DNA of 64,000 nucleotides from an uncultured Flavobacteriales bacterium (GTDB taxonomy: Bacteria > Bacteroidota > Bacteroidia > Flavobacteriales_D > Crocinitomicaceae): positions 475,765 to 539,764 of the forward strand of contig CAIZQH010000021.1 in the NCBI GenBank assembly GCA_903935095.1, in the 5' to 3' direction. Shown here one piece after another: positions 1-8,942 of this stretch (its first letter is position 1; each line of letters opens with the position of its first letter). Position numbers and translations under genes: made by a program. Under the pieces are notes generated by a model that was not told the DNA's origin, did no database searches, and saw only the letters and a program-made list of their open reading frames with translations.

Positions 1-1976
1 CCAACTGGAAAGTCGCCCCACTGACGCGTAAACCACAATATCAATTCGGTTGGGACTGGGCACTGCGAATGAATACCATTGGATTTGCAAAGCCCGTGGA
101 AGTACGCATAGGAAAAGAAAATGAAATTCTCGGTCTTACCGTCCAAACCTTGTCCATTCCAAAGGAAGAACTTTTCGCTCGTTTGAAATACGTTTTGGAT
201 GTCACTGATCATACAGCATCTTTTCAAGTCATATCTGAACTGTACGGCGAACTTTCGTTGATAAAAAATCTAACTACTGGACATTTTGAGGCAGAAGTCA
301 TACAGTACAATCCACAATTATGGTGGCCAGCTGGAATCAGTGAACCAAATCTTTACCAAGATACACTTCGGCTATTTGTGAATGGAAAACTCGTGGATGA
401 AAAACCACTTCTATTTGGCATTCGAACAAGCGAATTAGTTCAAAAGATAGATCAATGGGGGACATCCTACGAATTTCATGTAAACGGTCTTCCCATTTTC
501 TGTAAAGGAGCTGATTTTATACCGCCATCTGTTTTTCCAGCTTCCATTACTGAGGAAGATTGGATCAATCAGGTGGATCAGATGTCCAAGGCGAACTTCA
601 ACATGGTGCGTATTTGGGGAGGCGGATTCTATCCAGATGAAGCTTTTTTCCGAGCATGCGATGAAAAAGGCATCATGGTTTGGCAGGATTTTATGTTTGC
701 CTGTGCGATGTATCCCGGAGACGAAGCATTTTTAAAAACGGTGGAAGCTGAATTTAATTACCAAATTCCGCGGATTTCCGCGCATCCGTCCGTTGTATTA
801 TTTAATGGGAACAACGAAGTAGATGTCGCTTGGAAAAATTGGGGATTCCAAGCTCAATATAAATTATCCAATGGAGATCAAGAAATTATTTTAAAAGCTT
901 ACAACGACCTATTCAAAGGATTGGCACCGAAACTAGTGTCCAACTGGACCAACACGAGTTACATTCACACTTCTCCTCTCAGCAATTGGGGGGATGACGA
1001 TTTTTACAATCATGGCTCGCAACATTATTGGGGAGTTTGGCATGGAAAAGATCCAATGTCCAATTTCGCTACGAAAATCGGTCGCTTCAACGCGGAATAT
1101 GGCTTCCAAAGCTTTCCGGAATTTGCCACATTGCAGTCGTTTTCCGAACGATCCGATTGGAGTTTATCTAGTCAAGTCATGAAGCATCACCAGAAAAGCT
1201 ATGTTGGAAATGGGATGATACAAAAACACGCGAATTTATTATATGGAAAGAGTAAGGATTTTGAACAATTCGTTTATTTTTCTCAATTGACCCAACGCTA
1301 TGCAGTCTCCTCGGCCGTTTCTGGACATCGATTGGATGCGCCTCGCTGTATGGGAACAATCTATTGGCAATTAAACGACTGCTGGCCAGCACCGACTTGG
1401 TCGAGTATAGATTACTTAGGGAATTGGAAGGCCTTACATTATGCCATACGTGAGGACTATCAACCTGTGGCTATTTTGCAGAAAACAACGGAAAAAGGCG
1501 AACTGGAACTTTTTGTGAAGTCCGATGTCATGGAGAATCAAGTGTTAGGATGTAAAATACTGATTTATACGTTGAATTCGGGTGAACGAGGATTGTCTCC
1601 ATTACAAGTTGATGGCAAAGCAAGTTTAGCTTATCAAGAGAGTAAATTGATTTGGAGTGGATTTCCAAAGAACGAACAACTGATTCGGGTAGAATTATCC
1701 AACGGCGTTACTCGAGATTTTGTCGTTGGACCAGCACCAAAAAAACGGGAGGTTCAAATTGAACTAAGTATCAAAAATGTGGATAAATTGAATAAAACAG
1801 CAGAGATTTGGGTCAAAAACAGTGCTTTTTGTGCTGATTTCTGGCTTTTTTCGCAAAAATCAGGATTTACCTTCGATCGTAATTTCCTTCATTTACTGCC
1901 TAGTGAGCACCTTATTCGCATCCAATTCAAAGGAGATGTTCCCCAGCTTGCCGATTTTTCATTTCTCTATCATTAA
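1..1976 (+). CDS. Beta-mannosidase-like glycoside hydrolase family 2 (5' truncated by window)
   Basis: The frame is open from base 3, and the peptide before the first in-window Met (RKPQYQFGWDWALR) is the conserved N-domain/core of GH2 mannosidases, so the start lies outside the window. GH2 enzymes of this type release terminal beta-linked mannose from oligosaccharides with retention. Visible hallmarks are WGGGFYPDE, VWQDFMFACAMYP, the acid/base motif NGNNE (Glu codon 816-818) and the nucleophile region NAEYGFQS (Glu codon 1095-1097). A C-terminal beta-sandwich follows. Both catalytic glutamates are present, so the enzyme is probably active. Localisation cannot be judged without the N-terminus. 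A TonB-dependent receptor follows but has its own promoter, so a shared glycan-use role is only possible, not shown. Confidence 0.9.
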   Translation, partial: NWKVAPLTRKPQYQFGWDWALRMNTIGFAKPVEVRIGKENEILGLTVQTLSIPKEELFARLKYVLDVTDHTASFQVISELYGELSLIKNLTTGHFEAEVIQYNPQLWWPAGISEPNLYQDTLRLFVNGKLVDEKPLLFGIRTSELVQKIDQWGTSYEFHVNGLPIFCKGADFIPPSVFPASITEEDWINQVDQMSKANFNMVRIWGGGFYPDEAFFRACDEKGIMVWQDFMFACAMYPGDEAFLKTVEAEFNYQIPRISAHPSVVLFNGNNEVDVAWKNWGFQAQYKLSNGDQEIILKAYNDLFKGLAPKLVSNWTNTSYIHTSPLSNWGDDDFYNHGSQHYWGVWHGKDPMSNFATKIGRFNAEYGFQSFPEFATLQSFSERSDWSLSSQVMKHHQKSYVGNGMIQKHANLLYGKSKDFEQFVYFSQLTQRYAVSSAVSGHRLDAPRCMGTIYWQLNDCWPAPTWSSIDYLGNWKALHYAIREDYQPVAILQKTTEKGELELFVKSDVMENQVLGCKILIYTLNSGERGLSPLQVDGKASLAYQESKLIWSGFPKNEQLIRVELSNGVTRDFVVGPAPKKREVQIELSIKNVDKLNKTAEIWVKNSAFCADFWLFSQKSGFTFDRNFLHLLPSEHLIRIQFKGDVPQLADFSFLYH

Positions 1977-1999
1977 AAGGAAATTTTCAATCCAAGGGA

Positions 2000-2029
2000 T
2001 TGGTGCCTTATTTACGTTCCGTACCTTTG
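2000..2029 (+). promoter_or_regulatory. Bacteroidota-type promoter of the TonB receptor gene
   Basis: TTG at 2000-2002, a 19-bp spacer and TACCTTTG at 2022-2029 match the Bacteroidota -33/-7 arrangement (TTG, about 19 bp, TAnnTTTG). The start codon lies 19 nt after the -7 box. The promoter separates this gene from the GH2 gene. Confidence 0.65.
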
Positions 2030-2048
2030 CAAAAAAATAAAAAACGAA

Positions 2049-3905
2049 ATGAATAAAAATGCGATACTTCTTTTTCTCTTCTTTGTAGCGATTCACTCAT
2101 TTGGTCAGCGTGACATTATTATCCCTCCGACTAAAATCTTGACTTTAAATGATATTGTTATTACTGGAAGAGGAAATCCAATAGATTATTTTAAGCGCAA
2201 CCAATCAATGACGCTGCTCAAAGCCGATAAATTGGCGATGTTGCCTTCCCGAAGTTTAAGTGAAGCATTGAGTTATACTTCTGGTGTGGATGTTCGTCAA
2301 CGTGGACTAAACGGAATGCAAGCGGATATTGGAATTCGTGGTGGAAGTTTCGAACAGACCTTGATTTTAGTAAATGGATTCAAGTTGGTGGATCCACAAA
2401 CTGGACATCATGCAATGAATATTCCATTCACTGTGAATGCCATCGATCAAATTGAAGTTACCAAAGGTCCAGCAACACATATGTTTGGACAAAGTGCGCT
2501 TGCAGGTGCGGTCAATTTTGTTTCTAACCTTTCGAGTAAAACCTTTGTCAAAGCGCAATCCTATACTGGATCATTTGGAACTACAGGAATCAATGTAACG
2601 CTAAGTGCACCTATCAAAGGGTGGAATCAAAAAATATCCTTGGGCTATGATCGATCAAACGGACACTGGTCGAATTCCGATTTTGACAATAAACAGATTT
2701 CTTACGAAGGAGGAAAATCCTTTAAAAAACAGTATTTTTTAGTGATGTTGGCATATTCAGACCGTAAATTCGGTGCGAATGGGTTTTATTCAAATAAATT
2801 CCCAGACCAGTGGGAAAGTACCCAGAACGCGTTTGCCGGTCTGCGTTACAATGTTAATTTCAGAAAAACAACCTGGGTCAATCGCTTAAGTACGCGAACA
2901 AACCGCGATGAATTCCGACTTAAACGCAATGATCCTGGATTTTATACAAATCGTCATTTTTCTGAAACGTACAGTTTGGAGAGTATATTAAGCGGAAAAT
3001 TCTTAGCCAATTGGCAGTATCATTTAGGTGTAGAACATCGCATAGAAGTGCTAAATAGTTCCAATTTGGGATTGCGTAATCGACAGTATTCCAGTGGATT
3101 TGGTGATATGCTATACAATGTTGGAAAGTTGACAGTGACTTCGAGCCTTCTCGTATTTCAGTATTCAAATATTCCCTTGAAAGTGTTGCCAAGTATACAA
3201 TGTGCATTTCAGATCAATGAACAAAATCGATTGTACGCGAACCTAGCAAAAAGCAACCGAATTCCTACGTATACAGAATTGTATTATTCCGATCCGTCGA
3301 ATATGGGGAACGCAGATTTAAAACCGGAATATGCTAATTCAGCAGAGTTAGGGTGGTTTAAAAATGGAAAATTGTACTTAGAAGGAAATGTGTTTTATCG
3401 TCAAACCTATAACATGATCGACTGGATAAGAGATTCTTCCAGTGTGAGCCCAAATCCTAATAAATGGAAACCTGTGAATATTGCTGAAGTTCGATTTTAT
3501 GGTGTGGAGGCAACGCTACGCAAAACCTTCGTTTATTCTGCAGCATTTAAGCCCAATTTCATAGATTTTTCTTACACTTATATTCAAGCGACGCATGTGT
3601 TTGATTCAAATGTAGAGTCTCGTTATGCGTATTCGAACTTGAGGCATCAGTTGATTGCGAAATTGAATTTCCAAATCAGTAAATATGGAAGTTTGCAAGT
3701 GAATTATCGTTTCCTTCAACGCGTTTCTAATCCAGCATATCAATTACTAGATCTGAAAGTTGCTTCAGAATCGCTTAAAGGCTTTTCTCTGTTTGGAGAA
3801 GTGAATAATTTACTGAATACACAGTATGTCGAAGCAGGTTTTGTCCAAATGCCGGGTAGATGGTTTAAAGTGGGTTTGAATTATGCCTTTACGAAAGCGA
3901 ATTAA
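2049..3905 (+). CDS. TonB-dependent outer-membrane receptor
   Basis: A 618-residue outer-membrane receptor. It has a signal peptide (about residues 1-19, ending SFGQ), a TonB-box-like LNDIVITGRG near residues 33-43 and a plug domain at about 60-165 with GIRGGSFEQTLILVNG and IEVTKGPATHMFGQSALAGAVNF. A beta-barrel of alternating aromatic strands runs to the end (FKVGLNYAF). The plug resembles BtuB/vitamin- or siderophore-type receptors more than SusC, because it is short and lacks the carboxypeptidase-like N-terminal domain. The substrate (iron chelate, cobalamin or other) cannot be told. It uses TonB-ExbBD energy to import a ligand into the periplasm. No partner lipoprotein is adjacent. Confidence 0.9.
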   Translation: MNKNAILLFLFFVAIHSFGQRDIIIPPTKILTLNDIVITGRGNPIDYFKRNQSMTLLKADKLAMLPSRSLSEALSYTSGVDVRQRGLNGMQADIGIRGGSFEQTLILVNGFKLVDPQTGHHAMNIPFTVNAIDQIEVTKGPATHMFGQSALAGAVNFVSNLSSKTFVKAQSYTGSFGTTGINVTLSAPIKGWNQKISLGYDRSNGHWSNSDFDNKQISYEGGKSFKKQYFLVMLAYSDRKFGANGFYSNKFPDQWESTQNAFAGLRYNVNFRKTTWVNRLSTRTNRDEFRLKRNDPGFYTNRHFSETYSLESILSGKFLANWQYHLGVEHRIEVLNSSNLGLRNRQYSSGFGDMLYNVGKLTVTSSLLVFQYSNIPLKVLPSIQCAFQINEQNRLYANLAKSNRIPTYTELYYSDPSNMGNADLKPEYANSAELGWFKNGKLYLEGNVFYRQTYNMIDWIRDSSSVSPNPNKWKPVNIAEVRFYGVEATLRKTFVYSAAFKPNFIDFSYTYIQATHVFDSNVESRYAYSNLRHQLIAKLNFQISKYGSLQVNYRFLQRVSNPAYQLLDLKVASESLKGFSLFGEVNNLLNTQYVEAGFVQMPGRWFKVGLNYAFTKAN

Positions 3906-3954
3906 GAAACAGCTTACTCTGAAAGAATAGTACAAGTATATCTAGTAAACAATA

Positions 3955-4073
3955 TTTAGTTGATTTATTACGTTGATTGCAAGGTTGAGTTTAATATCCT
4001 TCGCTCACTGTTTGCTTTTCATCGTGGAACCGTTCACGGAAATAGCGTTCAGTCAAAAAATCAATCAACTAAA
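3955..4073. repeat. 11-bp perfect inverted repeat spanning an intergenic region
   Basis: TTTAGTTGATT at 3955-3965 and its exact complement AATCAACTAAA at 4063-4073 bracket about 97 bp in the gap before the DUF1016 gene. The interior has no ORF. It could be a long-armed hairpin in the leader, a relic of a small mobile element, or coincidence in AT-rich DNA. Confidence 0.4.
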
Positions 4074-4081
4074 ACGATTAA

Positions 4082-5164
4082 ATGAACAATGATCTTCGTG
4101 CACTTCTTTCGCAAATCAGTCAGTTAGATATTCAATTAACAACTCAGGCAGCAAAGTCGATTGACCGTTTGTTAACCATACGAAACTGGTTGATTGGAGG
4201 ATACCTTTTTGAATATGAACAAAATGGATCGGATAGAGCGAATTATGGTTCCAAATTAGAGCAAACGATAGCGGAAACGCTTGATAGAAAAGGATTGTCT
4301 GAACGGAATTTAAAACTATTTAAACAGTTTTATGTAGTGTATCCCCAAATTATGCAGACAGTGTCTGCACTATTTAGTCTTCCAGAAAAGATAGTACGAA
4401 CAACTTCTGCATTATCTCCTTTGTCCATCGGTTCAGATGACAATGTCTCGAAGTTAATCGATAATCTCTCTTTTTCCCACCTCACGGAATTGATGAAAAT
4501 TACAGATAAAGATAAAAGGCAATTCTATGAACTTCAAGCGGTAAAAGGAGCGTGGTCAGTACGGGATATAAGGCGGCAAATCAATAGCTTAAGCTTTGAA
4601 AGAACGACATTGTCTAAAGATAAACGAAAGGTGGTAGATTCCATTAAATCGAATAAAGTACAATCCTTACATTCCCTGATAAAAACTCCCTTTGTTTTTG
4701 ATTTCCTGGATTTGCCTGATTCAATTTTAGCAGTTGAATCAGACTTTGAAAAAGCGCTGATAAGTGATTTAAGGAATTTTATGTTGGAATTGGGACATGG
4801 CTTTTGTTTTGAAGGGCAACAAAAGAGAATTGTTATTGGCGGTGAGTATTTTTTTATTGATTTGGTTTTTTATCACCGAATTCTGAAATGTCACATCCTT
4901 ATTGAACTAAAAGTGGATGGATTTAGTCACGCTAATGTTGGGCAATTAAACACCTATGTTCAATATTTTAAGTGCCATGTTCAGGAAAAAAATGATAATC
5001 CACCTATTGGTATATTGCTGTGCACGAATAAAAACGATGAATTGGTTGAGTATGCTTTGGGAGGTATGGACAAAAATTTATTTGTCACAACCTATCTAAC
5101 GGCATTGCCAAGTCAGAATGAGTTGAAGAAATTTCTGCAGAAAGAAAAGAGAAAGATTGCTTGA
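4082..5164 (+). CDS. DUF1016 (YhcG-type) PDDEXK nuclease-family protein
   Basis: 360 residues. The N-terminal half (about 1-180) is the helical DUF1016 domain (IRNWLIGGYLFEYEQNGSDRA, LKLFKQFYVVYP). The C-terminal half (about 210-345) is a PDDEXK nuclease fold with the expected catalytic set: Asp260 in FFIDLVFYHR and Glu275-x-Lys277 in LIELKVDG. Q288 in GQLNTY is the usual follow-on residue. Members of this family are scattered among bacteria, often beside restriction-modification genes, and are suspected of DNA cleavage or recombination roles; the substrate is unknown. Here it stands alone between a TonB receptor and trpS with no methylase or other defence gene nearby. It overlaps neither neighbour and ends 8 bp from the convergent trpS. 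Confidence 0.85.
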   Translation: MNNDLRALLSQISQLDIQLTTQAAKSIDRLLTIRNWLIGGYLFEYEQNGSDRANYGSKLEQTIAETLDRKGLSERNLKLFKQFYVVYPQIMQTVSALFSLPEKIVRTTSALSPLSIGSDDNVSKLIDNLSFSHLTELMKITDKDKRQFYELQAVKGAWSVRDIRRQINSLSFERTTLSKDKRKVVDSIKSNKVQSLHSLIKTPFVFDFLDLPDSILAVESDFEKALISDLRNFMLELGHGFCFEGQQKRIVIGGEYFFIDLVFYHRILKCHILIELKVDGFSHANVGQLNTYVQYFKCHVQEKNDNPPIGILLCTNKNDELVEYALGGMDKNLFVTTYLTALPSQNELKKFLQKEKRKIA

Positions 5165-5172
5165 GAAATGAA

Positions 5173-6141
5173 TCAATAACCAACCTTCGTTCGAACGCGT
5201 TTTAAGACAGCATTAGCAACGGATTGTGCTTTTTGCGCACCGATTTGAAGGGCTGCATCAATTTCAGATGAATTCGCCATTAATTCATCGAAACGCATAC
5301 GTTGTTTTTCAAATTTGCGTATGATCAATTCAAACAATGCTTGTTTCGCATGTCCAAATCCATAGTTGCCACCAAGATAGTTTTCACGCATCGTCTGTAC
5401 TTCGGTTTCGCTAGCTAGTAGTTGATACAAGGCAAACGTGTGACAGGTATTTGGATTCTTTGGGTCTTCGAGTGGTGTGCTGTCGGAAACGATGGACATG
5501 ATTTGTTTTCTCAGTTGCTTTTCCGGCAAGAAGATATCGATGTAATTCCCTCTTGATTTACTCATTTTTTCACCATCCGTTCCGGGAATCAACATCGAGT
5601 CCTCGCGGATTTGTTCTTCCGGAAGGACCAATGTATCACCATAAGCTAGATTGAAACGATTGGCTACATCCCGCGTCATCTCAATGTGTTGCTTTTGGTC
5701 TTTTCCGACAGGTACAATCTCCGCATCAAACAACAAAATATCTGCTGCCATCAAAATCGGGTAGGAGAAAAGTCCACCATTGACATCGTCTAAACGATCT
5801 GCTTTGTCTTTAAAACTATGTGCTAGGGTCAAACGCTGGTATGGGTACATACACAGCAAGTACCACATCAACTCAGTGACTTGGGGGACATCGCTTTGAC
5901 GGTAGAAAACGGTTTTTGAACTATCTAAACCAAATGCCATCCAAGTGGCTGCAGTAGCGTAGGTATTTTGACGTAAGGTTTCACCTTCTTTGATTTGCGT
6001 CAAGGAATGCATATCGGCAATGAACAGGAAACTTTCATTCGCTGGATTAGAAGCTAATTCAATTGCAGGAAGAATTGCACCTAAAATATTTCCTAAGTGT
6101 GGTGTTCCTGTACTTTGAATTCCTGTTAAAATGCGCGCCAT
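5173..6141 (-). CDS. trpS: Tryptophanyl-tRNA synthetase
   Basis: Charges tRNA-Trp with tryptophan using ATP in the cytoplasm. The 322-residue length is normal for bacterial TrpS. The class I signatures are clear: a HIGH-like PHLGN at residues 14-18 after TGIQSTGT, and KMSKS at 192-196. The GxDQxxHIE segment (GKDQKQHIEMTR) is also diagnostic. A TAATTTTG box (plus-strand CAAAATTA, 6158-6165) lies 16 nt upstream of the ATG. Divergent from plsC. Confidence 0.97.
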   Translation of the reverse strand: MARILTGIQSTGTPHLGNILGAILPAIELASNPANESFLFIADMHSLTQIKEGETLRQNTYATAATWMAFGLDSSKTVFYRQSDVPQVTELMWYLLCMYPYQRLTLAHSFKDKADRLDDVNGGLFSYPILMAADILLFDAEIVPVGKDQKQHIEMTRDVANRFNLAYGDTLVLPEEQIREDSMLIPGTDGEKMSKSRGNYIDIFLPEKQLRKQIMSIVSDSTPLEDPKNPNTCHTFALYQLLASETEVQTMRENYLGGNYGFGHAKQALFELIIRKFEKQRMRFDELMANSSEIDAALQIGAQKAQSVANAVLKRVRTKVGY

Positions 6142-6210
6142 TAGCTAATTCTTTTTTCAAAATTACTCATTTCTACGGAATCGAAGGATTCCAAAGTGTA
6201 CTGAAAAACG

Positions 6211-6218
6211 TATATTTG
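6211..6218 (+). promoter_or_regulatory. TATATTTG -7 box directly before plsC start
   Basis: TATATTTG at 6211-6218 is followed after three bases by the ATG at 6222. This fits the TAnnTTTG consensus and would put the transcription start at or beside the start codon. It argues for the short plsC start. Confidence 0.55.
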
Positions 6219-6221
6219 ACT

Positions 6222-6992
6222 ATGCGCAATTTTTTAGGTGTATTTGGATTGATTTGGAAGCTCTACATTGCATTCGTTTTTAGTGTTTTCGCACTCCTTT
6301 TTTACCCTTTATTTCTCGTGCTCATTATGAATCAAAACTGGAAGAAGTTTAGCTTTAAACTATTCGTTATTTGGAGTTGGATCATGCGTTTTTGTTGCTT
6401 TTATGGCGTAAGAGTCATGGAAAAATCAACCTTACCTGAAGGACCCTACATCATCGTAGCCAATCACACTTCTTACCTAGATATTTTTCTCATGCATTCG
6501 ATTTTACCGAAGTCACCGTTCGTATTCCTAGGCAAAAGTGAGATTTTAAAGTACCCCATTTTAGGGACCTATTTTAAAAATTTAAACATTCCGGTTTATC
6601 GAAAGAATAAGAGTAAAGCAGGACAAGCCTATTCCATGGCACACAAAGCCGTTGCGGATGGTTGGTCCTTAGTGATTTTTCCAGAAGGGACAATTCCGGA
6701 ACATGATTGTCCCAAAATGTATCCATTTAAGGACGGGGCATTTAAAATAGCAAAGACCATGGGGGTTCCCTTGTTGCCGTTAACGTTTACGAACAATTAC
6801 AAACTTTTTTCCGATCCAACAGATATTCTGGGTCCTGCTCAACCGGGAATTTCCAGAGTGTATATACATCCATATTTTACAGTGGATGAATTGAGCGGTA
6901 TGGAAATAAGTGAAATACGTCAGGCCTGCTTTGATCGAATAAATGCACCAATTATTAACGAATACCCACACTTATTCAAGGAAAATAAATAA
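6222..6992 (+). CDS. plsC: 1-acyl-sn-glycerol-3-phosphate acyltransferase
   Basis: Membrane-bound enzyme that acylates lysophosphatidic acid to phosphatidic acid in phospholipid synthesis. The start at 6222 (MRNFLGVFG) is preferred over the longer open frame from 6063, because the extra 53 residues run back into the divergent trpS gene and a TATATTTG box lies at 6211. One or two hydrophobic helices occupy about residues 5-40. The acyltransferase block I is NHTSYLD (H82-x4-D87) and block III is FPEGT (153-157). Length is about 256 residues, normal for PlsC. Followed 9 bp later by gatC. Confidence 0.92.
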   Translation: MRNFLGVFGLIWKLYIAFVFSVFALLFYPLFLVLIMNQNWKKFSFKLFVIWSWIMRFCCFYGVRVMEKSTLPEGPYIIVANHTSYLDIFLMHSILPKSPFVFLGKSEILKYPILGTYFKNLNIPVYRKNKSKAGQAYSMAHKAVADGWSLVIFPEGTIPEHDCPKMYPFKDGAFKIAKTMGVPLLPLTFTNNYKLFSDPTDILGPAQPGISRVYIHPYFTVDELSGMEISEIRQACFDRINAPIINEYPHLFKENK

Positions 6993-7001
6993 TTTTGACA
7001 C

Positions 7002-7292
7002 ATGAAAATCACGGAAGAATTAATTGATCATATTGCACACCTTGCACGTTTGGAGTTTCAAGGAGAAGATAAAATTTCCATTAAGAAGGACATGGAACGC
7101 ATGATTGAGTTTGTGGATAAATTATCAGAAGTCGATACGACAAACGTGGAACCCTTGATTTTTATGTCTGAAGAAATCAATTGTCTGCGCGAAGATGAGC
7201 CGAAAGTTACAGTGACACATGAGGAGGCCTTGCGAAATGCGCCCAAAAAAGATTCTGACTATTTCCGTATTCCAAAAGTATTGGATAAATAA
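7002..7292 (+). CDS. gatC: Asp-tRNA(Asn)/Glu-tRNA(Gln) amidotransferase subunit C
   Basis: Small stabilising subunit of the GatCAB amidotransferase, which converts mischarged Glu-tRNA(Gln) or Asp-tRNA(Asn) to the correct amide form. The 96-residue length, the opening ITEELIDHIAHLARL, and the C-terminal REDEPKVTVTHEEALRNAPK...FRIPKVLD pattern are typical. gatA and gatB are not in this window, so the subunits are encoded apart, as is common. Lies between plsC and a glycosyltransferase with very short gaps, probably co-transcribed. Confidence 0.95.
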   Translation: MKITEELIDHIAHLARLEFQGEDKISIKKDMERMIEFVDKLSEVDTTNVEPLIFMSEEINCLREDEPKVTVTHEEALRNAPKKDSDYFRIPKVLDK

Positions 7293-7294
7293 AC

Positions 7295-8167
7295 GTGAAA
7301 GTATCTGGGTTTACGTTTATTCGAAACGCCATTAAGTTGGATTATCCCATTTTGGAGGCAATCCAATCCATTTTACCCCTTTGTGACGAAGTCATTGTGG
7401 CTGTTGGAAATTCAGAGGACGATACGTTGGGATTGATTCAATCCATCGATCCAACGAAAATAAAAATCATTGAAACCATCTGGGACGATTCCCTGCGTGA
7501 AAATGGCGCAGTGCTTGCAGACGAAACAAATAAAGCGTTTCAGGCCATTTCAACGGACAGCGATTGGGCGTTTTACATTCAAGGAGATGAGGTCATTCAC
7601 GAGAAAGATTATTCAGAAATCCGTGCAAAAATGGAGTTATATGTCAACGATCAAGAAGTCGATGGTCTTTTGTTTTCCTATCAACACTTTTATGGTTCGT
7701 ACGACTTCATAGGCGCGTCAAATAACTGGTACAAAAATGAAATCCGCATCATTCGCAATTCCTCCAATATTTACTCCTACCGAGATGCACAAGGATTCCG
7801 TAAGGATGATAATCAGAAATTAAACGTCGCAAAACTCTCTGCGGATGTTTTTCATTACGGTTGGGTAAAGGATCCAAGAGCGATGCAAGCAAAGCAAACA
7901 TCCTTTCACAAGCTGTGGCACGATGACGAATGGTTAGAGAAGAACATTGAGGATGTGGAGTTTTTCCCTTACGAAGAACACATCAATGGGTTGGCGCGAT
8001 TCAAAGGAACGCATCCACAGATCATGCAAGCCCGCATCAATCGTTTGAATTGGACCTTCAAAGTAGATCCGAGTAGAAATAAAAAATCCCTCAAAAACAC
8101 CTTGAAGGACTTTTTGAAATTCATCGGAATCGATACCAATTATCGCAATTACATCCAAATTCGCTGA
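7295..8167 (+). CDS. Family 2 glycosyltransferase-like protein
   Basis: 290 residues with a GT-A-type nucleotide-sugar binding start: VSGFTFIRNAIKLDYPILEAI, then DEVIVAVGNSEDDT and a DxD-like acidic motif in YIQGDEVIHEKD near residue 95-105. No membrane segment, so it is likely a cytosolic or peripheral enzyme adding a sugar to an unknown acceptor, for example a surface polysaccharide or protein glycan. The start is GTG, two bases after the gatC stop. A late ATG would delete the first strand of the fold. Specific donor and acceptor are unknown. Confidence 0.8.
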   Translation: MKVSGFTFIRNAIKLDYPILEAIQSILPLCDEVIVAVGNSEDDTLGLIQSIDPTKIKIIETIWDDSLRENGAVLADETNKAFQAISTDSDWAFYIQGDEVIHEKDYSEIRAKMELYVNDQEVDGLLFSYQHFYGSYDFIGASNNWYKNEIRIIRNSSNIYSYRDAQGFRKDDNQKLNVAKLSADVFHYGWVKDPRAMQAKQTSFHKLWHDDEWLEKNIEDVEFFPYEEHINGLARFKGTHPQIMQARINRLNWTFKVDPSRNKKSLKNTLKDFLKFIGIDTNYRNYIQIR

Positions 8168-8869
8168 TTAAGAAATCTTGAATTTACAGTATTTGATTTT
8201 GTATCCTCGTGAGGAAAATAATTTCTCGTAATACGTTTGTATGTGGAAAATCTCTCGTGTATCTTGATCCAAATCCTCCGGCAGATTCGCATATAAGTCC
8301 CAGGTTGATTCTAAACAGTCATATTTGTTCTCTTCAATTTGCTCCAAGGTGTATTCAAATAAAATATCGCTGTCCGTTTTCATATGAATGATGCCGCCGG
8401 GTTTTAATATTTTCTTGTAACGATCGATAAAGAGGGGAGAGGACAAGCGTTTTCGCGCTTTATTCGGCTGCGGATCCGAGAAGGTTAACCAAATTTCATC
8501 CACTTCGTGTTCCCCAAAGTAATCGAGAATAAAGTCGATGCGCGTGCGCAAAAAGGCCACATTCTTCAAATTGGTTTCCAATGCATCTTTTGCGCCAATA
8601 TAGATGCGATTTCCTTTTAAATCAACGCCGATAAAGTTCTTCTCCGGATATTTGCGTCCAAGTCCAACGGAATATTCTCCTTTTCCACATCCAAGTTCTA
8701 AGATGATCGGATTTTCGTTCTGAAACACCTCCGAACGCCAATTGCCTTGAATCGGAAAAGGTTCACGAAATACAGGTTCATAAACATTGGAGAATGACTT
8801 AAGGGCTTCAAATCGTAAAAGTTTATCTTTTCCCACGGAGTGTTTGTTTGGATAGGTGTAATTCTTCAA
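8168..8869 (-). CDS. trmB: tRNA (guanine-N7-)-methyltransferase
   Basis: SAM-dependent enzyme forming m7G46 in the tRNA variable loop. 233 residues. The SAM-binding motif LELGCGKGEYSVGL is at about residues 57-70, followed by NFIGVDLKGNRI. The family-specific LTFSDPQPNKARKRL at about 130-145 (usual form FPDPWPKKRH with variation common in Bacteroidota) and the C-terminal tail EKLFSSRGYKIKYCKF are present. Its stop abuts the convergent glycosyltransferase stop with no gap (8167/8168). Confidence 0.94.
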   Translation of the reverse strand: MKNYTYPNKHSVGKDKLLRFEALKSFSNVYEPVFREPFPIQGNWRSEVFQNENPIILELGCGKGEYSVGLGRKYPEKNFIGVDLKGNRIYIGAKDALETNLKNVAFLRTRIDFILDYFGEHEVDEIWLTFSDPQPNKARKRLSSPLFIDRYKKILKPGGIIHMKTDSDILFEYTLEQIEENKYDCLESTWDLYANLPEDLDQDTREIFHIQTYYEKLFSSRGYKIKYCKFKIS

Positions 8870-8931
8870 AAGAAAAACGCGAAATTATAACTTATTTTAG
8901 ACTAAAGCAGCGTAGTCTCACTTTCACTGTA

Positions 8932-8939
8932 TAAATTTG
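8932..8939 (+). promoter_or_regulatory. TAAATTTG -7 box
   Basis: TAAATTTG at 8932-8939 ends three bases before the ATG at 8943 and includes the TTG at 8937 that would give a longer frame. That makes ATG 8943 the better start and suggests a leaderless message. Confidence 0.5.
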
Positions 8940-8942
8940 TCC

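Noticed and set aside
6063..6221. Upstream extension of the plsC frame
   Set aside because: It runs through the trpS start region and a promoter box; residues do not match PlsC.
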